Source: DSYU01 sp964437595 (GTDB lineage: Bacteria; Chloroflexota; Anaerolineae; Anaerolineales; Anaerolineaceae). From it: a stretch of 64,000 nt of DNA. Positions 45,325 to 54,700 of the stretch are shown here, in pieces; the first letter of the stretch is position 1, and each line of letters starts with the position of its first letter. A program made the translations under genes and the position numbers. Location: the NCBI GenBank assembly GCA_964437595.1, contig CAYTHO010000018.1:1-64000 (forward strand), given 5' to 3'. The notes beneath the pieces were generated by a model. The model was not told the DNA's origin, did no database searches, and worked only from the letters and a program-made list of their open reading frames with translations.

Positions 45325-46086
45325 TCAGGCTTTTATGGCCCTGGTTGCCATGAAGGTAGGCATATATTTGTTGATAGATTCGCTGGGGTCGATATCTTCG
45401 TACATATCCACGATGGCGAAGCCAGCGGACAACTGCCCGCCCAGCAGATCGGTAAAGGTGTGGCTGAATTCTAAGGGTGTATCAGCCCCGAAGCGCTGGA
45501 CGCGCTCCTCAGTGCTGATGCTGGTTGAGTCTGCATAGGGAAGGGAAAAGCGCAGGTGGTAAGTACCCTCGCGCTGGTCCAGGCAGTAGGCGTGCGGCTG
45601 TATAAAGCCGGTCAGCAGCGCGCCGCCTTTGCGCAAAACGCGGTAGCATTCTCTCCAGACCGGTAGCACATCCGGGACAAAGCAGGTGGAAACCGGGTTG
45701 AATATCAACGCAAAGCTTTCATCCGAAAATTCACTCAGATTGGCCATATCGCCAAGAACCAGGCGCAGATCAAGACCATCCCGCTCAGCAACCATGCGGT
45801 CGCGGGCCAGCTGGTTTGGAGAATTATCCAGCACCGTGACGCGCGCCCCAGCCGCGGCCAAAATAGGTCCCTGCTGCCCACCGCCCGAGGCCAGGCCCAG
45901 CACATCGACTCCGTTCATATCTTGCGGAAACCAACCACGCGGCACGGGCTTGGTCGGCGTGAGTACAACCTGCCACTCGCCGCGCCGAGCAGCCGCTATT
46001 AGTTCCGACGGCACCGGCACCGTCCAGGGATTTCCGCTTTCAACTTCCTTGTCCCAGGCTTTTCGATTATGTGAGAGAATGTCCAT
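45325..46086 (-). CDS. Class I SAM-dependent methyltransferase
   Basis: 253 aa. Motif I is VLGLASGGGQQGPILAAAGA, then VTVLDNSPNQLARDRMVAE and LRLVLGDMANLSEFSD; the catalytic-strand block is FALIFNPVSTCFVPDVLPVW. A Methyltransf_11-type enzyme, substrate unknown. The ATG at 46086 lies 6 nt after TATAAT (46093-46098) with TTACAC (46116-46121) at 17-bp spacing, so the message is predicted leaderless. Confidence 0.85.
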   Translation of the reverse strand: MDILSHNRKAWDKEVESGNPWTVPVPSELIAAARRGEWQVVLTPTKPVPRGWFPQDMNGVDVLGLASGGGQQGPILAAAGARVTVLDNSPNQLARDRMVAERDGLDLRLVLGDMANLSEFSDESFALIFNPVSTCFVPDVLPVWRECYRVLRKGGALLTGFIQPHAYCLDQREGTYHLRFSLPYADSTSISTEERVQRFGADTPLEFSHTFTDLLGGQLSAGFAIVDMYEDIDPSESINKYMPTFMATRAIKA

Positions 46087-46121
46087 GTCAAAATTATAGC
46101 AGATGGACACGGTTTGTGTAA
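46087..46121 (-). promoter_or_regulatory. Leaderless promoter of the 46086 methyltransferase
   Basis: On the minus strand TTACAC (46116-46121), 17-bp spacer, TATAAT (46093-46098), then 6 nt to the ATG. No Shine-Dalgarno sequence precedes the start. Confidence 0.6.
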
Positions 46122-46125
46122 CAAA

Positions 46126-46156
46126 ATGAGCCAGAAATCCAACTTTTCTGGCTCAT
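46126..46156 (-). terminator. Terminator of the DUF2089-SHOCT operon
   Basis: A 12-bp stem ATGAGCCAGAAA (46126-46137) with its complement at 46145-46156 and a 7-nt loop. On the minus strand it is followed by TTTGTT. It is about 80 bp past the stop of the SHOCT-like gene. Confidence 0.7.
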
Positions 46157-46234
46157 CTTTAACATACAAATGGTTTTTCGCGGAGCGCTCCGGCGATCCA
46201 AAAGAAATTCAAGAGGAACGGAGATTGTTCCCCA

Positions 46235-46651
46235 TTATTCCAGGAACACCTCTACATGCTCGCCGTCTTTTTCATCGACCACATCCACAATCTGGCCAAG
46301 CTCGCCGGATTCGATAATTTGCATCAACTGCTCCGCATCCAGGCCTTCAACCTGCGGCGCAAATTTAGAGCCCATTTTCAGGCCCACGCTCACCATGCTG
46401 ATCGGCAGCCGTACGTTTACCCGCGGACGGCCCGAATCGGTATCCGTGACCCGAACGCGCAGAAAGCGCGGCTTTCGCCCAAGGCCCAGAGCGGCATCCT
46501 GGGGTTCGCCCGGCGCGGCTGCCCGGCGCGGACCGGCAGGCGCTGCGCTTCCCGCGCTGATCGCCTCCAGTAGCTGCGCGGCCTCTTCCGGGGTGAGCTT
46601 GCCTTCCTGGACCATTTGAAGGATTTTCAATCGTTCTTCAGAAGTCGCCAT
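46235..46651 (-). CDS. SHOCT-like domain protein
   Basis: 138 aa. The N terminus RLKILQMVQEGKLTPEEAAQ LLEA is a SHOCT-like short helical hairpin. The C-terminal half, RFLRVRVTDTDSGRPRVNVR and LMQIIESGELGQIVDVVDEK, resembles the linker and repeat region of DUF4097/YvlB proteins. Such proteins follow a DUF2089 regulator gene in many Gram-positive genomes and are thought to be part of an envelope or stress response. The gene is 46 bp downstream of the DUF2089 gene. Confidence 0.75.
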   Translation of the reverse strand: MATSEERLKILQMVQEGKLTPEEAAQLLEAISAGSAAPAGPRRAAAPGEPQDAALGLGRKPRFLRVRVTDTDSGRPRVNVRLPISMVSVGLKMGSKFAPQVEGLDAEQLMQIIESGELGQIVDVVDEKDGEHVEVFLE

Positions 46652-46697
46652 TTTATTTCTCCTTTAGCAAACTACCTTCAAGTTACCAGGTTTCATT

Positions 46698-47162
46698 TCA
46701 GCCCCCACCGCGCAGGCGGCGTTTGGCCTCTTCCAGGTTGATCTCACCGCGGCTGAGCATATCGAGGATAGACTGCCGCTCCGCCGGACCAGGCGACGCC
46801 GGCGCCGCCACGGGCTCCGGTCGCACCGCATCATCCCGCGATGGCTCGTATCCCATGGCCCGGATGATTTCATTGAGCCGGTTGCGAAGGGTCGGGTAGG
46901 ACAAATTCATTTCGTCTTCCATCCGGTTAAAGCGCCCTTCGCAGCGCACAAAGGTAAGCACAAACTGGAGCTGCTCGGCAGATAAGCGCGAAAAGGGTAA
47001 AAGCGGTTTTAACTGCTCGGGTGAAAACGCTTCCTGCAGGCGCCCCCGGACAGCACCCGGGTCGAATTCTCCCTCAATGGTTGTCTCACAGGCTGGGCAG
47101 TGGAGACGGGTTACCATCAAATCTCCACCACAAACCGGGCATTTCGATAACAACGGATTCAT
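46698..47162 (-). CDS. DUF2089 zinc-ribbon regulator
   Basis: 154 aa. Two zinc-binding pairs, CPVCGGDLMVTRLHCPAC, open the protein. An HTH-like block follows (QLQFVLTFVRCEGRFNRMED, EMNLSYPTLRNRLNEIIRAM) and a C-terminal SHOCT-like tail (ILDMLSRGEINLEEAKRRLR). This is the DUF2089 pattern, assumed to be DNA-binding. The start at 47162 has GGGAGG 5 nt upstream. A consensus-like promoter lies about 65 nt further up. Confidence 0.82.
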   Translation of the reverse strand: MNPLLSKCPVCGGDLMVTRLHCPACETTIEGEFDPGAVRGRLQEAFSPEQLKPLLPFSRLSAEQLQFVLTFVRCEGRFNRMEDEMNLSYPTLRNRLNEIIRAMGYEPSRDDAVRPEPVAAPASPGPAERQSILDMLSRGEINLEEAKRRLRGGG

Positions 47163-47233
47163 CTTACCTCCCATAAGACAACCAATCTACATTCAAAACC
47201 GCACAGTATGTCATTTCTTTATTTTCTATTTTT

Positions 47234-47261
47234 ATTTTACTCGGCTATTGAATTTTGTCAA
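47234..47261 (-). promoter_or_regulatory. Promoter of the DUF2089-SHOCT operon
   Basis: On the minus strand TTGACA (47256-47261) and TAAAAT (47234-47239) are spaced 16 bp. The leader would be about 65 nt. Confidence 0.7.
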
Positions 47262-47332
47262 GGATACATTTACGATTTCTTTATGTTCCTTTCATTTTTC
47301 TAAAGGCCGGCTTAATAAATTCAACCATTCGC

Positions 47333-47956
47333 TCACACTTCGCCCATCATGCGGAACTGCACATACAACCCCACAAACCCCAGGATGATCCAGGCGGTGA
47401 TCATGGTAGCGGAATGGCCCATATCCGATCCAGAAACGGCCAGGAAAGACCCGCCCAGCCCGGTGATCACTGCCGTTGCCCCCAGAAAGGCGCTGGCGGC
47501 GCAAATCATGAACTTTTGGAAACTGAAGGACAACCCGCCCAATACCAGCGCGCCGATTCCCCCGAACAGGTACTGCATCGCGGTCTGCGGCGTGGGCGGA
47601 AACGCCAGATCGGTAAAGCTGGTAAGCTGGCCAATGGTAGAGATTCCGCCCACATCGATCAGCGTGCCAAATAAGACTCCAACGATCATGCCCAATGCGG
47701 CGCCAGAGAGAAAGATGATCAAATAATACGCCGGGGCAGCCACCGCCGCACCGATCACCCCACCAATGAGAACGCCAACGATCAGAACAGCCACGTTTTC
47801 TGCCTGCGCGGGGCCAACGATGACGGGCAGGAATGTGTACGTGATCCAGCCCCCCAGGATAAATCCCCAGGCTGGCAACAGCCCCTGGAACATACTGTAA
47901 CCTGCGAAGCAAGCGATCAGTCCAATCGCGGTTATGACTCCATCTTGTACTGTCAT
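47333..47956 (-). CDS. Multi-helix membrane protein (TMEM198/DUF4203-like)
   Basis: 207 aa with seven hydrophobic segments, rich in Gly and Ala, including AIGLIACFAGYSMFQGLLPA, VLIVGVLIGGVIGAAVAAP and GAALGMIVGVLFGTLIDVGG. The overall pattern resembles TMEM198/DUF4203 proteins, whose role in bacteria is unknown. The start at 47956 is set by GGAGGGG 9 nt upstream; longer in-frame starts run into the adjacent coding region. The upstream neighbour is the 53-aa membrane protein. Confidence 0.65.
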   Translation of the reverse strand: MTVQDGVITAIGLIACFAGYSMFQGLLPAWGFILGGWITYTFLPVIVGPAQAENVAVLIVGVLIGGVIGAAVAAPAYYLIIFLSGAALGMIVGVLFGTLIDVGGISTIGQLTSFTDLAFPPTPQTAMQYLFGGIGALVLGGLSFSFQKFMICAASAFLGATAVITGLGGSFLAVSGSDMGHSATMITAWIILGFVGLYVQFRMMGEV

Positions 47957-48006
47957 CACTTTACCCCTCCATTTAAACCATCTACTTACCCGAGGGATAA
48001 CCGATA

Positions 48007-48168
48007 TCAGTTTTTTTTCTTTGCACTCCGCACGATATAAATGGACCCAACCATACATAAAAAGTACAACGGCCCAAGATACGTGAATAAGTTCGTTTGC
48101 TGCATGAGGAGGAGTGTTGGAACCAATGCCAGAAGCCACAAACCCAAAATCGCCAGTTCGTGCTTCAC
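48007..48168 (-). CDS. Small two-helix membrane protein, translationally coupled
   Basis: 53 aa from a GTG at 48166-48168 to TGA at 48007. Translated directly from the sequence, it reads KHELAILGLWLLALVPTLLL, then MQQTNLFTYLGPLYFLCMVG, then SIYIVRSAKKKN. Two hydrophobic helices are separated by a short polar turn, with a basic C-terminal tail. Its GTG overlaps the mutarotase stop by 4 bases (GTGA), typical of coupled translation. It is too short to be called by length filters and overlaps no other gene except at this junction. No family is recognised. Confidence is moderate because it rests on coding logic alone. Confidence 0.6.
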   Translation of the reverse strand: MKHELAILGLWLLALVPTLLLMQQTNLFTYLGPLYFLCMVGSIYIVRSAKKKN

Positions 48169-49088
48169 GATGGAACACCATGCTCAGTCCACAGGATCAT
48201 CGCCAGGCGACCTTCCTTCCCCGCTTCCACGCTGACCACATCATCCGCCGCATTCGCTGCTTCCACGCACACGAAACCGCGGTGCGCGCCTTCCCCCAGG
48301 CCCGGGATGTTCTTATCGTTTTGATTGGGATTCCAGACTACCGTGGTCCGGCTGCCCTCTTTCGCACAGTGGATGGTGCGACCCAGGCCTGGGTCCTGGA
48401 TGGTTATTTCAGAAGTCGTATCCAGGAAAATGCCATCCATATCACCCGTGATGCGCAGCGGGCCTTCATTCATCTTACGCTGATACTGGTCGGTTTTATC
48501 CAGATAGGCGGTGTTTTCCAGGCCGCCGATAGTGATGAAGCGGATATTGCTGATGTGGAAATAGGGGTGAAACGCGCCTGTGTATGAATACCCGCCGCCA
48601 TCCGGGCTGCGGGCTATCCATTCAATGCGCAGTTTCCGCCCAACCGAAACCACCATTTCCAGCTCGAAGGCATGCGGCCAGTGCTGCAGCGTTTCGGGCG
48701 TATCCCGCACCACCATGCGCAGTTCCGTTGATCCATCCGGTTGGGCGGTGCAGCCGGTCAGGTTCCACAGCATCCTGCCCACCAGGCCGTGGAAAGGCTT
48801 GTTTTTGGGTTCCGTGGGATGCGCTGCAAACCAGGGCCAGCAAACCGGCGCCCCGCCGCGCATGACCCAGAAAATATCGTTTGCTGCGTCCGGGCACTGC
48901 CAGAATAACTGCTCATGCCCGCGCGCCTGGTAAGAAATCACCCGCGCCCCCAACAGCGCAACCGAGGCACTGGCGTGCGCATTATTGATTTCAGCCGTAA
49001 CGAAGTTGCCCGGGCCAGCGCGAAAAGATACCTGCCCCGGTATGGCATATTTCTGGTTCAATGATTGCAGATCCGCATCCATTTCCAT
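48165..49088 (-). CDS. D-hexose-6-phosphate mutarotase (aldose-1-epimerase-like)
   Basis: 307 aa, YeaD branch of the galactose mutarotase fold: ISYQARGHEQLFWQCPDA, FWVMRGGAPVCWPWFAAHP, KPFHGLVGRMLWNLTG, AFHPYFHISNIRFITIGGLE, TVVWNPNQNDKNIPGLGEGA, FVCVEAANAADDVVSVEAG. The His and Glu of the active site are in these blocks. It interconverts anomers of hexose-6-phosphates. The start is placed at 49088 after a GGGTGAAA; the ATG at 49082 is an alternative. The coupled 53-aa membrane protein follows. Confidence 0.85.
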   Translation of the reverse strand: MEMDADLQSLNQKYAIPGQVSFRAGPGNFVTAEINNAHASASVALLGARVISYQARGHEQLFWQCPDAANDIFWVMRGGAPVCWPWFAAHPTEPKNKPFHGLVGRMLWNLTGCTAQPDGSTELRMVVRDTPETLQHWPHAFELEMVVSVGRKLRIEWIARSPDGGGYSYTGAFHPYFHISNIRFITIGGLENTAYLDKTDQYQRKMNEGPLRITGDMDGIFLDTTSEITIQDPGLGRTIHCAKEGSRTTVVWNPNQNDKNIPGLGEGAHRGFVCVEAANAADDVVSVEAGKEGRLAMILWTEHGVPS

Positions 49089-49138
49089 TTTCACCCGTTG
49101 TAACAATATGTACGTGGATTATCTCACAGATTCAAGAT

Positions 49139-50188
49139 TCATGATCCCGGGTCAAAAATAACAACGTCATACGTGAAAGATCGCATCTGCCCATTGACCA
49201 ACACATTATTGATCGTGACGGTGTAGGTGGTGTCCACAATCGGATTGGGCCAGGGCCCCCAGGTTCCTGCCCACCACACCAGCGTGTTTTCCCCATAACC
49301 GTCGACGGGCGGATACTGCATGATATTTATAGAGAATCCGTTGACCGACATGCTGACAGTGGCCTGGGAGAAATCCGCCTGATCCAAAGAAAACGACCAC
49401 AATGGATAGACCACTGGATAAGGTACGTAAGCCGCGGGCGGCCAGGAGACAAACTCGCTGCGCGTTGCGGGCCGCGCGGCGTAATAATGGTCATCCATGA
49501 CTCTCAAGACGTTGACCGCCATGTAACCGCTTGTCGCCGGGACATCGCCGTTCCCCATTTCAAGCGTCTGGGGGAAAAGCAAGTAACGCCGGAGATAGAC
49601 CAGGGTATCTCCCTCATGGCCCATATAAGTATTGATGGCTTGCGGGCCATTAAAACTGTCGATCGCGTTTGAGTACCAGACCCCCTCCCCTTCTAGCTCT
49701 GAGCAGTTGGCCCAGGTGGCGTCTACGCTGTGATCGACCTTGTTATTGGCGCTCATCAACAATGCCGCATCCTGGGCCTGCTGGTTATATTCCGTGCGGA
49801 AGCCTTGCAGCATAGGGACGCCCGCCATCAGGCGGAAGTAGTTGATGCGTTTCAAAACCGCAGCCCGGTAAGTTTCACTGATGTTCCCCGGACTGCAAAC
49901 ATCCACATCCCCATTCCAGCCCGTTGCCGTTGTTTCGGAGGCCAGGTACATGCTTCCATACATGGCAAGCGCATCGCTTCGGACCCGCGGGTCCGGCATG
50001 CGGGTCAGGAGCGGTAGAAAGAGACAATGGCCGGGTGGATCAGCGCATTCTGGGGCCGCGGCTGTTTCGCTGCTGGCCTGGGTGGCGCCAAGCAGCAGCA
50101 GGCCAGCCAATATTATCAATGTAAAACCCTGGCGCAGGTGCTTGCCCTCCCGATGCACACGGGGAAGGATCATAGCGGATGCCCTCAT
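49139..50188 (-). CDS. Secreted CAP/SCP-domain protein
   Basis: 349 aa. A signal peptide (GFTLIILAGLLLLGATQA) is followed by GHCLFLPLLTR, then a CAP-like domain: LKRINYFRLMAGVPMLQGFR, YNQQAQDAALLMSANNKVDH, and a region around GYMAVNVLRVMDDHYYAARP. A C-terminal beta-rich part of about 80 residues (WSFSLDQADFSQATVSMSVN) resembles an Ig-like domain. The CAP core is less canonical than that at 17277-18389. Function is extracellular and unknown. An ATG at residue 6 with AGGG upstream is an alternative start. Confidence 0.75.
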   Translation of the reverse strand: MRASAMILPRVHREGKHLRQGFTLIILAGLLLLGATQASSETAAAPECADPPGHCLFLPLLTRMPDPRVRSDALAMYGSMYLASETTATGWNGDVDVCSPGNISETYRAAVLKRINYFRLMAGVPMLQGFRTEYNQQAQDAALLMSANNKVDHSVDATWANCSELEGEGVWYSNAIDSFNGPQAINTYMGHEGDTLVYLRRYLLFPQTLEMGNGDVPATSGYMAVNVLRVMDDHYYAARPATRSEFVSWPPAAYVPYPVVYPLWSFSLDQADFSQATVSMSVNGFSINIMQYPPVDGYGENTLVWWAGTWGPWPNPIVDTTYTVTINNVLVNGQMRSFTYDVVIFDPGS

Positions 50189-50224
50189 TTCTTAATAGAA
50201 TGAACCGTCGCAGGTCGAACTTAA

Positions 50225-50734
50225 TTATACAGCTTTCCGCAGGCGGTAACACACCGTGCCATCTGGGAGCTGTTCTGCATCGGAGATGATCGCATACCCC
50301 ATGCGCTGCCAGAAGCGGATGGCTTTCGGATTATTCACCTGCACGCCAGCCTGGATTTCGCGCGGGGGGCTGGTTTCGCACATAGCCTTCTCCACCGCGC
50401 GAACCACCGCCTCGCCCAGGCCCTGGCCACGAAACGGGGCGGAAATCATCAACAGCGATAGATAAGCTGTGTGTGGATCGCCCTCGAAGCCAGCAGTCAA
50501 ATAATCGACGATGCCCCACACCTCGCCCGAACTGGCGGAACAGATCAGGCAGTAGAGGCCGCCCTCGCCGCGCGAGTGCGCCAGGTCGGCCTGCACCATT
50601 TCCATGGATGCCGCCGCCACCGGGCCAAGCGCCAGAAAGTCCTCACACTGGCGATACACTTCCAGAATGGCCTGGTTGTCTGCCTGCGAGCCATTATAGG
50701 GGCGAATCACAAAATCACCGATACCTGAATTCAT
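50225..50734 (-). CDS. GNAT-family N-acetyltransferase
   Basis: 169 aa. The acetyl-CoA-binding loop is LLMISAPFRGQGLGEAVVRA (R/Q-x-x-G-x-G-x-A). Flanking strands GIVDYLTAGFEGDPHTAYLS and VQVNNPKAIRFWQRMGYAII are GNAT motifs A and B. Substrate unknown. I start at 50734, as the first 11 residues of the longer frame do not look protein-like; neither start has a good Shine-Dalgarno sequence. It is the last gene of a cluster beginning with the helicase. Confidence 0.8.
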   Translation of the reverse strand: MNSGIGDFVIRPYNGSQADNQAILEVYRQCEDFLALGPVAAASMEMVQADLAHSRGEGGLYCLICSASSGEVWGIVDYLTAGFEGDPHTAYLSLLMISAPFRGQGLGEAVVRAVEKAMCETSPPREIQAGVQVNNPKAIRFWQRMGYAIISDAEQLPDGTVCYRLRKAV

Positions 50735-50801
50735 CAATAATCCACAACCTGCCATACCTAGATGCAATGGTTACCCGGTATTGATCTTATTAAGTGGATC
50801 T

Positions 50802-51344
50802 TCACTCGAATAACAAAGCCAGGGCAATATTGGTGGCCCAGGCCAGCACCTTAAACTGCCCGCTGCGCAAGGCCTGCTCAACTTCTTCCCGTTCCAGCAG
50901 CAGCAGGTGCTGCTCTTCCAGGTCGTCGGCATGGGGTTCGGTTACCCGGCAGGCGCCGCGGGCAAGGAAAAGGTAGCCAGTCGAAACGCCGCGGTTGGGG
51001 TCAACCAGGAAACTTCCAAGGGGAATCCATTCCGAGGCGGTATAGCCCGTCTCTTCCAGCAGCTCGCGTTTGGCCGCGGAGAGCGGCGGCTCATCCGGCT
51101 CAATATGCCCACCCACTGGGGCCAGCGACTCACCTTCCAGCGCGTATTTTCCCTGGCGAAAAACCAGGTATTTTTCATCTTCCGTAACCGCCAGGACATT
51201 CACATAATCCGGGGTGCGCACCCAGGCCCAATGCTCGATGACCTGGCCATCCGGGGTCTCTACGGTACGGTCCTCAACCTCAAGCCATTTGCCAAACGAG
51301 AGAACCGGGGTACGAGTAATTGTTTTCCAGTGATGATTTTCCAT
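50802..51344 (-). CDS. Nudix hydrolase (ADP-ribose-pyrophosphatase-like)
   Basis: 180 aa. The Nudix box is GGHIEPDEPPLSAAKRELLE followed by ETGY (G-x5-E-x7-R-E-L-x-E-E-x-G). It follows VNVLAVTEDEKYLVFRQGKY and precedes PLGSFLVDPNRGVSTGYLFL, as in NudF-type ADP-ribose hydrolases. It should hydrolyse a nucleoside diphosphate linked to another group. The gap to the upstream Nudix gene is 8 bp, so the two are in one transcript. Confidence 0.88.
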   Translation of the reverse strand: MENHHWKTITRTPVLSFGKWLEVEDRTVETPDGQVIEHWAWVRTPDYVNVLAVTEDEKYLVFRQGKYALEGESLAPVGGHIEPDEPPLSAAKRELLEETGYTASEWIPLGSFLVDPNRGVSTGYLFLARGACRVTEPHADDLEEQHLLLLEREEVEQALRSGQFKVLAWATNIALALLFE

Positions 51345-51352
51345 TGAACAGG

Positions 51353-51793
51353 TTATATCCTTCCTTTTTCACGGGCCCCACCCTGCGCGCGGAACACCGG
51401 CTGGGGGTATTCTTCCAGCGCGTCCCAGATGCGCTCGGCGTGCTTCAACAGCGTGTTGGCAGGCAGTTGGTCGGGGAGGAAAAAACGGCTCTCATCCGAT
51501 TCGCTGGTGGTCGCCAGGCTGCCGCCAACCACGCGGCAGAGAAAGGCAAACACCAGCTCATTGCGATACACTTTTCCGTACACGCCCACCAGGCGCTCTG
51601 CCACCACCTCCAGGCCGGTTTCTTCGCGCACTTCGCGGCACGCGCCTGCATCGGGCAGTTCACCCGGCTCCAATCCGCCGCCGGGCAAGTTCCAGGCATC
51701 CATATCGCGCCGGTACGAAAGCAGCACCCGGCCCGCATCATCGAAAATTACGGCAAAGGCGCCAATGGTAAATAGTGCCCGATCATCCGTCAT
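51353..51793 (-). CDS. Nudix hydrolase
   Basis: 146 aa. The Nudix box is GGGLEPGELPDAGACREVRE followed by ETGL. It is preceded by FAVIFDDAGRVLLSYRRDMD. It resembles MutT/NudC-like small Nudix enzymes acting on modified nucleotides or ADP-ribose-like compounds; the substrate is not clear. The ATG is 6 nt after the helicase stop, so these genes form one operon. Confidence 0.88.
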   Translation of the reverse strand: MTDDRALFTIGAFAVIFDDAGRVLLSYRRDMDAWNLPGGGLEPGELPDAGACREVREETGLEVVAERLVGVYGKVYRNELVFAFLCRVVGGSLATTSESDESRFFLPDQLPANTLLKHAERIWDALEEYPQPVFRAQGGAREKGRI

Positions 51794-51799
51794 GGGCTG

Positions 51800-54700
51800 C
51801 TAACCAGAAACAGAGCTTGAATTGGCCAGCGCCGACACATATACGCGCAGCGCTGCATCCAATAAGGCCTGGGGCTGCCATTCCTTTAGAAGCGCATCGA
51901 CCAGGGCAGCTTTTGCCCCGGAAGCTGGCAGCCCGCGCATATCGGCCAGGCGAACAAGCGCCGCCTGATCGAAATAGGTGCCCAGCATCCGGCGCAGCCA
52001 GCTCGAATCGACCGCTGGTGGAGGCTGCGGCGCCCCACCGGACTGCATGCGGAGGGCATCTAGCGTGGCAGCCGGCTCGATTTCGCCGGTTTGCAAGTTG
52101 TACCAGCCCGACTGGCTCTCACCAGGTATCTCGGCCACGTCAGAAAGAAGCGGCATAACAGAGGCGCCTGTGCCAACCATGGAGATCGGCGTACCTTCAT
52201 ACGAAAGCCCGGCAGGGGTAGTGGCTATGCGCATCACATGAAATTCTTCGTTGGTGCGCACCATCAGCCCCTTGCTGCCCGGCATTACCACCCGCTCCCA
52301 GCGCTCACTGTCGCGCTGCTCGATCCCATTCTCCCCGCCAAACGACAGGGTATCGCGCGGTTCCGTGAAGACCGTGCGCGCCATTTCGGCCAGCGCGGCA
52401 ACGGATGCCGGGCTGCCCGATAAGCTCGTTTGCCTGCCGGCCAGCAGCGCTGCTTCGAAGAGCACCTGCCCCAGGGTAAGCGGATCAAGCAGGCGCGCCG
52501 TGAGCCGGAGTGAACCGTAGATCTGATCATAGATCGACAGGAAAGGCTGCCCTTCCCGGACCATCGGATCGCGGGATACGCGGAAGTGATCGGCAGCGAA
52601 ACCGATATCCTGCCGCTCAAAGGGGATAGCCAGCATAAAGGCTTCATAGACAATCCCGGCCACCGCTTCCAGGTTTACCCCTTCCGCGGCCAGTGCCGGA
52701 TGCGCCATGAGCACCCCGGTGGTAAAGTAATTGCGCGAAAAATACGGCTGTTCCTGGAAAAAGCCCATCTCGCGCGAGAGCGGGTACGGGTAAATGCTTT
52801 CTGTCCGCCCGCGCTGTTCCACCACCCCGCGGATCGACTCGCGAACCAGCAGGCTGGTTTCAAGGCAGGAGAGCCCGTTCTGGCTGGCCGTCGCGAAAAT
52901 TCCACCTGGCGTAAGACGCGGGAACACCGCCGGGAGTGTTTTCTGCGGCTGAGTGGTGTAGCGCTTTTCCCTGCGCACCGTAACCACCTTCGCCTTTACA
53001 TTGACGCGGGTCACCCGGTAGGGAATGGTGGCATAGTAATAGATGGCGCCGGGGTAGGCTTCGCGCATCAACTGCGCAAAGGAGAGCGAGCCCATCGCGG
53101 AAACATTTGGGCCATCCCTGCGCTCAACCTTGAACTGGCTTTCCACATCCCGTAGCGGGAAGGTATAGTTGGGCCGGTCATGCGCTTCCATTTTTAAACT
53201 GGCCAGGCTGCGCGGCGTCTCTCCGGCGCGTTCCTTCTGACACATTTTGATGAAGTTCTCCGGCCACTGCACCGGGCTGCTGAATAACATGCTGCTCCGC
53301 CGGGCAAAGGCCACCGCGGCTTTGGCGTTGGTTTTTGCGGCCACTTCCAGAACCTGGTCGTGCTCGCCGCCCTGGCGAGAGAGGCAAAGCACGTGGATAT
53401 ACTGAAGGTGTTCGTTCTCCAGGTACAGCGTGCTTTCAGCCAGCGGACGCTGGAAAAAGCTCTGCGGGTGGGCAAAAACCGCCTGGTCGTGCACGTCGCC
53501 GCCGTTCACCACCAGCACCACGCCCGGACCGTGCCGGCCAATGCGCCCGATGCGCTGCTGTAATGATGTAGCCGAGCCCGGCACGCCAATCAGCACGCAG
53601 ATATCCAGGTTGGGGATATCGATGCCCAGCTCCAGGGCGCTGGTAGATACCACGCCGTTCAGCGTCCCCTCGACCAGGCGCTCCTGAATCTGGCGGCGGT
53701 CGTGGTCTTCATACCCGGCGCGGTACGGGAGCACGTTCAACTGCTGCAGCACGCCGGTGACCTCGCCCTCGGGATCGGCCTCATCTTCTGTTTCGGCGGC
53801 GCTCTTTGCCGCCCGGGTCCAGCGGCGGGCGCGCTGTTGAGGGACTTCGCCGCTTTCGTCTGGCTGCGGCTCTTCCTCGGCGGCTTTCGCGCTGTCGCGC
53901 AGCAGGCGGTTCAAGATGGTCGATATCAGCTCTACCTGCTTGCGGCTGTCTACGAAAGCGATGAAGCGCTTATTTTCATTCTGCTGGGTCAGAAACTCGA
54001 GCAGGCGCACCACTTCGTCTAGAAAGCGGTCGGCGCCGGGCGGCTGCACCAGGTACACATCCAGCGGGAAGCGCGGCGAGGTATCGTCCTGCGGGCCAAT
54101 CAGGTGGAAATCCAGGCCAAAGAGGCTGGACAGGTGAATCTCGGGGTTGGCAATGGTCGCTGAAGCGCAGATGACCTGCGGTCTGGCGTCCAGCAGCGAC
54201 ATCAGGTGGCGCATGCGGCGGAAGAGCAGCGCGGAATTGGAGCCAAACACGCCGCTGTACGCGTGCACCTCGTCCACCACCATCAGGCGCACGGAGCGCA
54301 AGAAATCGATCACCACCGGCTGTTTGAGGTTGGAAAACAGCCAGGCATGGATGATATCGGGGGTAAAGACGACGATCCGCGAGCGTTCCAGGATATGCAT
54401 GCGGAAACCAGGCGGCACGCTGCCGTCGATGCGCCCGACCATATTTTCGGCGGCGGCGGCGTTGGGGGCCAGGCCGGCGGAAACCATGGCGTTCTGCCAG
54501 CGCTCACGCTGCTCGTTACCGAGGGCTTTCATGGGGTAAATAGCCATGATGCGCGCCTTGGGGTCCTGGGCCAGCAGGTTGATCGCCGCCGCCTGAAAGA
54601 CGAGGCTTTTCCCAGACGCCGTACCGGTGGAAAGGCAGATATTTTCGCCAGCCAGGGCCAGGCGCAGCGCCGTCTTTTGGTGGCAGTAGATACCGTTCGG

